A DNA stretch of 10,456 nucleotides from an uncultured Eubacteriales bacterium (lineage in GTDB: Bacteria > Bacillota > Clostridia > Peptostreptococcales > Anaerovoracaceae), in assembly GCA_902793875.1 (NCBI GenBank), contig CADBFL010000134.1:1-10456 (forward strand), given 5' to 3'. Position 1 is the stretch's first letter; each line of letters opens with the position of its first letter. The notes beneath the pieces were generated by a model, which saw only the letters and a list, made by a program, of their open reading frames with translations, was not told the DNA's origin and did no database searches. Made by a program: the position numbers and the translations under genes. Positions 5,974 through 10,456 of this stretch are shown here, piece by piece.

Positions 5974-6294
5974 ATGAAAGAGACGAAAATATATGTGGGT
6001 CTGAACGATTCCGAATCCCGTGAGCAGATATTCGGGACCGAAAAATACATAAAAATACTCAAGGATGTATGCTTCTCCTACAATACACCGTTCTCTTTCG
6101 ATGTGGAAGAGGGCGGATACATCCATCAGGACGGAGAGTATACCAGAGAGACGACGCTGGTCCTCACTCTCATCGGCGCTGCCGAAGGGACTGTCGATGA
6201 GATCGCGAAGGACCTGTGCGCATTCTTCAATCAGGAATCCGTAATGGTAACGGAGCAGGAGGTAAGCACGCGTTTCATCAGTGAATCCATCTGA
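5974..6294 (+). CDS. Small conserved-looking protein, DUF3574-like
   Basis: The 106-residue soluble protein starts with a KIYVGLND strand, continues with helix IKILKDVCFSYNTP, a GGYIHQDGEY turn, a TTLVLTLIG strand and helix DEIAKDLCAFFNQ, and ends in ESVMVTEQEVST. This strand-helix-strand order and the QESV...V ending resemble DUF3574-type proteins, but I am only moderately sure of that family. There is no signal peptide. ATG 5974 has AGGGAGG five bases upstream, so it should be well translated even if the preceding GDPD-like frame is broken; the gap to that gene is 36 bases. No function can be given. Confidence 0.7.
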   Translation: MKETKIYVGLNDSESREQIFGTEKYIKILKDVCFSYNTPFSFDVEEGGYIHQDGEYTRETTLVLTLIGAAEGTVDEIAKDLCAFFNQESVMVTEQEVSTRFISESI

Positions 6295-6316
6295 AGCGCT
6301 TCTGCCGGATGTATTT

Positions 6317-6344
6317 TTGCGTGCCGATATTGTAAACTTATAAA
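6317..6344 (+). promoter_or_regulatory. Candidate promoter for the diguanylate cyclase gene
   Basis: TATAAA (6339-6344, five of six) is preceded by TTGCGT (6317-6322, three of six) with a 16-base spacer. It lies in the 77-base gap before the cyclase gene and would give a leader of about 20 bases. No terminator is visible between the previous gene and this site, so read-through is also possible. Confidence 0.4.
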
Positions 6345-6371
6345 GCAGCTTTCAGTATAAGAGAGAACGGC

Positions 6372-8378
6372 ATGTATTATTCAGCGATAGGATCGATAGC
6401 GATCCTCATACTTCTGATCGAGAATATGGATGTGCTCAGGGGGCGCATCAGCAATGCCGACGCGCCTGTGCGAAAGACGTACAGATGGTTTCTTTATGCT
6501 GTCCTGATCTATTACATCACAGATGTGCTCTGGGGCGTGATCGAAAGCCAGAAGATAGCCGGGCTGCTTTTTGCGGATACGACGGTCTATTTTGTCGCGA
6601 TGGCGGCGGGCCTGCTGCTGTGGACGAAATTCGTGGCCCTGTATCTGGGCGAAGACAGCAGGACAGGATGGATAATGGTATATGCCGGGCGGCTGCTGGC
6701 GGGAGCGGTGACCTTGCTGTCTCTTGTCAATATCTTCGTTCCGGTGCTGTTTTCGGTGAGCGAGGACTGCGTATACAAGGCGCTGCCTGCAAGATATGTG
6801 ATGCTTACCGCGCAGATAGCGCTCCTTCTGGGGCTCTCGGTCAACGCCGTAACGATCATCTTCCGCAGGCAGGTCGCACCCGAAGAAAAAAAGAAATACC
6901 GTACCATAGGAGCCTTCGGCTTCATCATGGCGCTGTTTCTTACCATACAGCTCAGCTTCCCGTATCTTCCGGTCTACTCGATAGCATACATGCTCGGAAC
7001 ATGTATGATCCGGACGTTCGTCATCGGAGATGCGATCGCTGAGTCAAAGCGTGAGCTCGATGAAGCCGAAAAGATACTGGAGCTCAATCAGTCGGTGACC
7101 GCGCTGATGGACAACCTGCCCGGGATCAGCTTCTCGAAGGATGCGGAGACGGGAGTGTATCTTGCCTGCAACCAGGCTTTCGCCGATCAGGCGCACAGGG
7201 ACAGCCCCGATGAGGTCATCGGCCTCACCGATCACGATCTGTACGACCCCGATGTCGCGGCCAGGTTCATAGAGGCCGACAAAAGGGCTCTTTCAATGGA
7301 CGAGCCTTACATTTTCGTCGAGGATATGACCGGCGAAAACGGAGAAACCGTGAAGCTCCAGGCGACAAAGCTCAGATTCGTTGACGCTCATGGAAGGACC
7401 TGCGTGCTCGGGATGTGCCAGGATCTGGGCGAGGAGATGAGGCTGCGGCAGGAAGCGGAGCGCGCAGAAGAAGAGCGCATCGCCTATTCGAGGATCAACG
7501 CTCTCATCGGAGATTTCCTGTGCCTTTACATAGTGGATCCGGTGAGCGGACAGTACCGCGAATACAGCAAATCAAAGGTTTTCGAGCAGTACTCGCTTCC
7601 GGAGAGCGGCGATGACTTTTTCGGCGTCGCTGCGGAGTACGCGCGCAGGTATGTCTATCCGGACGATCAGCACATCTTCCTCACGGCGTTCACCAGGGAG
7701 AATGTCATGAAAGAGATCGGCCGCAGCGGCCTGTTCTCGATGGGCTGCCGCTTTGTAATGGACGCCGCGCCGGTGCACACCAGGATCAGGGCGGCCTTCG
7801 TCATCGAGAAAGAGGGCATGCGTCTGATAGTCGGCATCAACAACATCGAGGACAGCGTGCGCCAGGAGGAGGAATACGCGAGGTCTCTCGCCCAGGCCCA
7901 GAAGAAGGCCAGCATCGACGCTCTCACCGGAGTCAGGAACAGACACGCGTTCCTGGCCGCCGAGGAGGACATAGACTATCAGATAGGAATGATGCGCCCT
8001 CCGGACTTCGCGATCTCGGTGCTGGATGTGAACGACCTCAAGAAGGTCAACGATACCGAGGGGCACGCTGCGGGAGACCGCGTGATACGCGAGGCCTGCA
8101 AGGTGATCTGCGATATCTTCAGCCACAGCCCGGTGTTCCGCATCGGCGGCGACGAATTCACGGTCATATCGCAGGGGACCGATTACGAACACATAGATGA
8201 ACTGGTCGGAAAGATAGCGGCGCACAATGAAGAAGCCGCGCAAAACGGCGGAGTAGTACTGGCGTGCGGCATGTCGAAGTTCGATGATGACGGCTCATCA
8301 GCCGAGGTGTTCCAGCGCGCCGACCACGCGATGTACGATAACAAGGCCATGCTCAAGGGGGAGACACAGAGACAGTGA
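6372..8378 (+). CDS. Membrane diguanylate cyclase with 7TM-PAS-PAS-GGDEF layout
   Basis: The 668-residue protein has about seven hydrophobic segments in residues 1-220. A short coiled linker follows, then a PAS domain (about 243-360, starting LMDNLPGISFSKD), a second PAS-like domain (about 374-500, with VYPDDQHIF) and a GGDEF domain (about 514-668). DALTGVRNRHAF opens the cyclase, DVND (552-555) and KKVND match the metal and GTP positions, and the active-site motif GGDEF is intact at 592-596, so it should make cyclic di-GMP. The inhibitory RxxD site, expected five residues before GGDEF, reads FSHS, so product inhibition through it is unlikely. There is no EAL domain. The N-terminal helices and PAS domains probably sense a membrane or redox signal. 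GAGAGA before ATG 6372 is a weak binding site. Confidence 0.9.
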   Translation: MYYSAIGSIAILILLIENMDVLRGRISNADAPVRKTYRWFLYAVLIYYITDVLWGVIESQKIAGLLFADTTVYFVAMAAGLLLWTKFVALYLGEDSRTGWIMVYAGRLLAGAVTLLSLVNIFVPVLFSVSEDCVYKALPARYVMLTAQIALLLGLSVNAVTIIFRRQVAPEEKKKYRTIGAFGFIMALFLTIQLSFPYLPVYSIAYMLGTCMIRTFVIGDAIAESKRELDEAEKILELNQSVTALMDNLPGISFSKDAETGVYLACNQAFADQAHRDSPDEVIGLTDHDLYDPDVAARFIEADKRALSMDEPYIFVEDMTGENGETVKLQATKLRFVDAHGRTCVLGMCQDLGEEMRLRQEAERAEEERIAYSRINALIGDFLCLYIVDPVSGQYREYSKSKVFEQYSLPESGDDFFGVAAEYARRYVYPDDQHIFLTAFTRENVMKEIGRSGLFSMGCRFVMDAAPVHTRIRAAFVIEKEGMRLIVGINNIEDSVRQEEEYARSLAQAQKKASIDALTGVRNRHAFLAAEEDIDYQIGMMRPPDFAISVLDVNDLKKVNDTEGHAAGDRVIREACKVICDIFSHSPVFRIGGDEFTVISQGTDYEHIDELVGKIAAHNEEAAQNGGVVLACGMSKFDDDGSSAEVFQRADHAMYDNKAMLKGETQRQ

Positions 8379-9427
8379 AATACCTATACATACTTCTGGT
8401 ATTCATACCGGTAACCATCATCGGCAAGATCATGGGATTTTCCGATCCGATGCTTTTTGCGTGCAGTTCTCTGGCCATAATCCCTCTCGCGGGCGTCATG
8501 GGCAAGAGCACTGATGACATAGCCGGGTACTGCGGACAGAGGGTTGGAGGTCTGCTGAACGCGACCTTCGGGAACGCCACCGAACTTATCATAGCTTTTG
8601 TCGCAATGAAGGAGGGGCTGTTCGAAGTCGTGAAGGCTTCACTTGCCGGCTCGGTCATAGGAAACATACTGCTGGTGCTCGGAATGTCGATGCTGGCCGG
8701 CGGACTCAAATACAAGACTCAGAAATTCAACAGGGACACGATCAACATCACGGCGAGCATGCTGCTGTTTGCGGTGTTAGGACTGTCGATCCCGGCCATT
8801 TTCACTCACGCTCTTCCGGAGCGCAGCCTGACCACTCAGTACGAAGGGCTGAGCGTCATAGTGGCGGTGCTGATGCTGCTGGTATATGCGATGCAGTTCG
8901 TGTTCAGCTTTGTGACGCACCGCGCGCTGTTCGAAGAGTCGGTGCCTTCAGGCGAAGAGGCAGAGGAGCACAGAGCGAGCCTGCCTAAGGCGATAGGCCT
9001 TCTGGTAGCGGCTACCGTATGCATCGCCGTGCTTTCGGAGATATTCGTGGGAACTGTCGAACCGATGGCCGAAAGCGCCGGCCTTTCAAAGACCTTTGTA
9101 GGCATCATACTGGTGCCGATCATCGGAAACGCCGCAGAGCATTCTTCGGCAATAATCATGGCGGTAAAGAACAAGATGAACGCCGCGATCGAGATAGCTC
9201 TCGGCTCGAGCCTGCAGATAATACTCTTCGTAGTGCCGGTGCTGACTCTTCTGAGCCTGTTCTTCACTCCGATGAGCATAGTCTTCACGCCGTTCGAGCT
9301 GGTATCCGTGACAGGCGCGGTCCTGATCGCGAACAGCGTGGCGGGCGACGGAGAGTCGAACTGGCTGGAGGGATTCCAGCTTATCACCGTATATCTGATC
9401 ATCGGCGCCGCGTTCTTCTTTGTATAG
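8375..9427 (+). CDS. cax: Ca2+/H+ antiporter of the Cax/ChaA family
   Basis: The 350-residue product is a hydrophobic protein with about eleven membrane helices and two inverted alpha repeats, the hallmark of the CaCA superfamily. Each repeat carries the ion-binding signature: GNATE at 66-70 (Glu70) and GNAAEHSSAI at 251-260 (Glu255). An acidic cytoplasmic-type linker (about 186-202) separates the halves, and a conserved DGESNWLEG loop is at 325-333. It should export Ca2+ (possibly other cations) in exchange for protons, like B. subtilis YfkE. The GTG start overlaps the cyclase stop (GTGA), so translation is coupled; AAGGGGGAG at 8355-8363 is a somewhat distant binding site. The pairing with a cyclic di-GMP synthase is noteworthy, but a functional link is inference. 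Confidence 0.9.
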   Translation: MKYLYILLVFIPVTIIGKIMGFSDPMLFACSSLAIIPLAGVMGKSTDDIAGYCGQRVGGLLNATFGNATELIIAFVAMKEGLFEVVKASLAGSVIGNILLVLGMSMLAGGLKYKTQKFNRDTINITASMLLFAVLGLSIPAIFTHALPERSLTTQYEGLSVIVAVLMLLVYAMQFVFSFVTHRALFEESVPSGEEAEEHRASLPKAIGLLVAATVCIAVLSEIFVGTVEPMAESAGLSKTFVGIILVPIIGNAAEHSSAIIMAVKNKMNAAIEIALGSSLQIILFVVPVLTLLSLFFTPMSIVFTPFELVSVTGAVLIANSVAGDGESNWLEGFQLITVYLIIGAAFFFV

Positions 9428-9597
9428 AAGAGGGCGATGGGCCGCAATCCCCGGCCGGACTGGCAATAGTCACCGCTGTTGTGATATCCTTAATTTATCC
9501 GGACGCAGGCTGACAGCTGATCACCGAGGCGTTCAGCCCGGACTGATAATAAAAAATGTTATTGCACGATCTCAGTAATCAATGAGGAGGAAATGAA

Positions 9598-9846
9598 ATG
9601 GCAGAATTTATGGACGAACTGAAGGAATCCTTTGAGAAGGGCGCAGAAAAGTTCAAGGAAGACATGGAATTTACAAAAAAGAGCTATGAAGAGCTTGTAG
9701 CCGAAGAAAAGGCTGAGAGAGCTGCCGAGAAGATCGAGAGAAAACAGGACCGCGAAGATTTCGTTCAGGGAATGAAGGAATTTGTCGAAAAGAGCGGCGA
9801 GTCTCTCGAGGAAGCAGTCGAGATCGCCAAGGGCGAGGACAAGTAA
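9598..9846 (+). CDS. Small charged helical protein, 82 residues
   Basis: I do not recognise this protein. It is almost wholly Glu, Lys, Ala, Arg and Phe, with no Cys, Pro or Trp and no membrane segment, and should form one long amphipathic helix or coiled coil, with heptad-like repeats through MDELKESFEKGAEKFKEDM and the rest. It has an excellent GAGGAGG (9584-9590) seven bases before ATG 9598 and uses GAA, AAG and GAG heavily, which suggests strong expression. The 170-base gap upstream holds only a weak extended -10 candidate (TG-A-TAATAA at 9544-9552). A bidirectional terminator follows. It might be a stress or nucleoid-type small protein, but that is a guess. Confidence 0.75.
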   Translation: MAEFMDELKESFEKGAEKFKEDMEFTKKSYEELVAEEKAERAAEKIERKQDREDFVQGMKEFVEKSGESLEEAVEIAKGEDK

Positions 9847-9847
9847 A

Positions 9848-9861
9848 CAGCTTCGAAGCTG
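9848..9861. repeat. Perfect 14-base palindrome
   Basis: CAGCTTCGAAGCTG is fully self-complementary and lies two bases after the 82-residue gene. As RNA it could fold with a five-pair stem and a four-base loop, and as DNA it is a possible dyad binding site. No U-run follows. Confidence 0.6.
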
Positions 9862-9869
9862 AAAATGAC

Positions 9870-9911
9870 AAAACCCGCAACCCTGCTGTCTGCAGGAGCT
9901 TGCGGGTTTTT
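9870..9911. terminator. Bidirectional intrinsic terminator
   Basis: AAACCCGCAA (9871-9880) pairs perfectly with TTGCGGGTTT (9900-9909); adding base 9870 gives 11 pairs. An inner five-pair stem CCTGC/GCAGG (9882-9886 with 9892-9896) extends the hairpin. Five T's (9907-9911) follow on the plus strand, and on the minus strand the arm ends in TTTTG then CATTTTC. It separates the convergent 82-residue and 67-residue genes and ends both. Confidence 0.85.
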
Positions 9912-9912
9912 C

Positions 9913-10116
9913 TTACGCTTCGACAGTCTCGAAGATGTTGTTGTCTGTCTCGTGATATTTCTCGAGCTTCGTCATGATGCCCTTGACGGCCTTTTCCGAA
10001 TATCTCTTCGCCTCTTCTTTGCTGAATGTGTTTATGAAGCACTGTTCTTTCGTAGACATCGAAGCGACGTATCCGGTCTCACCGCTGTACTTGTTGGTCC
10101 ATTTCAATACAACCAT
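9913..10116 (-). CDS. Small unknown protein, 67 residues, minus strand
   Basis: I do not recognise the family. The protein begins MVVLKWTNKYSGETGY, a strand-and-turn start, continues with VASMSTKEQCFINTFSKEEA, and ends with a Lys/Glu helix and an acidic tail (TDNNIFETVEA). It has one Cys, no signal peptide and no membrane segment. I chose ATG at 10116 because AAAGGAG (10124-10130) lies seven bases upstream and the promoter -35 box overlaps the earlier in-frame ATG at 10179. The -35/-10 pair upstream makes it a single-gene transcription unit ended by the shared terminator. Such an arrangement suggests a free-standing, well-expressed small protein rather than a chance frame. Confidence 0.75.
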   Translation of the reverse strand: MVVLKWTNKYSGETGYVASMSTKEQCFINTFSKEEAKRYSEKAVKGIMTKLEKYHETDNNIFETVEA

Positions 10117-10123
10117 TTCCCTT

Positions 10124-10130
10124 CTCCTTT
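10124..10130 (-). promoter_or_regulatory. Ribosome binding site for the 67-residue protein
   Basis: AAAGGAG on the minus strand, seven bases before ATG 10116, fixes the start of the 67-residue gene and rules out the longer in-frame start at 10179. Confidence 0.8.
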
Positions 10131-10150
10131 CTTTTTTAAACAACGTTGCG

Positions 10151-10179
10151 ATTGTAACGCTATCAGAAGAGAATGTCAA
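10151..10179 (-). promoter_or_regulatory. Near-consensus sigma-A promoter, minus strand
   Basis: On the minus strand TTGACA (10174-10179) is perfect, followed by a 17-base spacer and TACAAT (10151-10156, five of six). Transcription should start near 10144 and give a leader of about 28 bases before the 67-residue gene. It is the best promoter match in the window and no operator dyad is visible around it. Confidence 0.85.
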
Positions 10180-10213
10180 ATATACACATTACATCGGACC
10201 GGTGGTATCATAA

Positions 10214-10446
10214 AGGTGCGCAGCTGTCCAGAGGATCTACTGCATCGGGAAGCCTGCCGGAGCGACAAAGGCGGCCCTGCTGCCCAGCTCCGTATCACCG
10301 GGGGCAGGCGAAGGCGCTGTCACATCCTATAAAAATTAATGGCTTACATGGGCCTGAAGGACATGGGAGTGTGCGCTCTTGCCGGTGAAGAATGCAAGTC
10401 CGAAGAAAAACTCGCAGAGATCAGAAAGTTTGCGCAGAGCCTGTAA
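10214..10446 (+). pseudogene. Decayed C-terminal fragment of a flavodoxin-like NAD(P)H oxidoreductase
   Basis: Two shifted frames carry protein-like sequence. In 10214-10332 the frame reads VQRIYCIGKPAGATKAALLP and ends SYKN-stop. In 10339-10446 it reads AYMGLKDMGVCALAGEECKS to a TAA stop, ending EIRKFAQSL. The order DR-x-YC, then K-x-AALL, then a Y-x-G-x-x-x-x-G segment, then a closing helix is that of the C-terminal half of NADPH-dependent FMN reductase/flavodoxin proteins. Between the parts, SYKN and MAYMGL would join by removing two bases near 10333-10338. The N-terminal half is missing: that space is taken by the minus-strand gene and its promoter. Neither part has a start with a good ribosome binding site. 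This 340-base stretch (10117-10456) holds otherwise only the minus-strand promoter. Confidence 0.5.
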
Positions 10447-10456
10447 CAGATGCCGG

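Noticed and set aside
6293..6302. GAAGCGCTTC palindrome after the DUF3574-like gene, as a possible terminator
   Set aside because: It has no loop and its T-run starts well downstream, so it cannot act as a normal intrinsic terminator.
7572..8243. A 223-codon minus-strand frame inside the GGDEF gene
   Set aside because: It is a shadow of the conserved PAS-GGDEF coding frame, with no start signals.
9440..9456. GGCCG/CGGCC hairpin after the exchanger gene
   Set aside because: Only five pairs and no T-run; not a convincing terminator.
9437..9513. Short frames after the exchanger gene (a 10-codon ORF and a hydrophobic IVTAVVISLIYPDAG stretch)
   Set aside because: The first is too short to support. 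The second has no start of its own and continues from a shadow frame of the exchanger gene.
9544..9552. Extended -10 candidate (TG-A-TAATAA) before the 82-residue gene
   Set aside because: The -10 matches only four of six positions and no -35 box is found at the right distance, so I did not list it as a promoter.

Overview
The window looks like chromosomal DNA of a Gram-positive anaerobe of the Bacillota, probably class Clostridia. The signs are strong AGGAGG-type ribosome binding sites, frequent ATGA/GTGA gene overlaps, TTG and GTG starts, consensus sigma-A promoters, and families common in that class (FatA-like acyl-ACP thioesterase, TM2 protein, ProX-like editing protein, YhbY, membrane PAS-GGDEF protein, Cax exchanger). 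By eye the coding DNA is fairly GC-rich and favours AGG/AGA, ATA and CTC codons, which suggests a lineage near Anaerovoracaceae/Family XIII; this placement is only a guess. I saw no mobile element, CRISPR array, rRNA or tRNA.

Region 1 (1-3301) is a tightly packed plus-strand operon. It holds a potentially switchable leader RNA, an acyl-ACP thioesterase, a short pyruvate-kinase homologue lacking the C-terminal domain, a YkgJ-like cysteine-cluster protein and a PfkB-family sugar kinase that starts at a TTG codon. Region 2 (3302-6294) begins with candidate promoters. It carries a 99-residue unknown protein, a TM2 membrane protein, a ProX-like tRNA-editing protein, the ribosome-associated protein YhbY, a membrane-anchored GDPD-like gene broken by a frameshift at a six-G run, and a small DUF3574-like protein.

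Region 3 (6295-9427) has its own candidate promoter and encodes a seven-helix PAS-PAS-GGDEF diguanylate cyclase, overlapped by four bases (GTGA) by a Ca2+/H+ exchanger. Region 4 (9428-10456) holds an 82-residue charged helical protein and a convergent 67-residue minus-strand protein. They share a bidirectional terminator, and the minus-strand gene has a near-consensus promoter. The window ends with what I read as the decayed C-terminal part of a flavodoxin-type oxidoreductase.

The most notable items are: the GDPD-like protein, which has lost its metal-binding and catalytic residues, seems to lack an internal segment and carries a +1 shift at G6; the flavodoxin remnant; the domain-deficient pyruvate kinase with thioesterase and sugar kinase neighbours; the mutually exclusive hairpins in the first 60 bases; and the diguanylate cyclase coupled to the exchanger. 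I did not find convincing evidence of a wholly new defence or mobile system.
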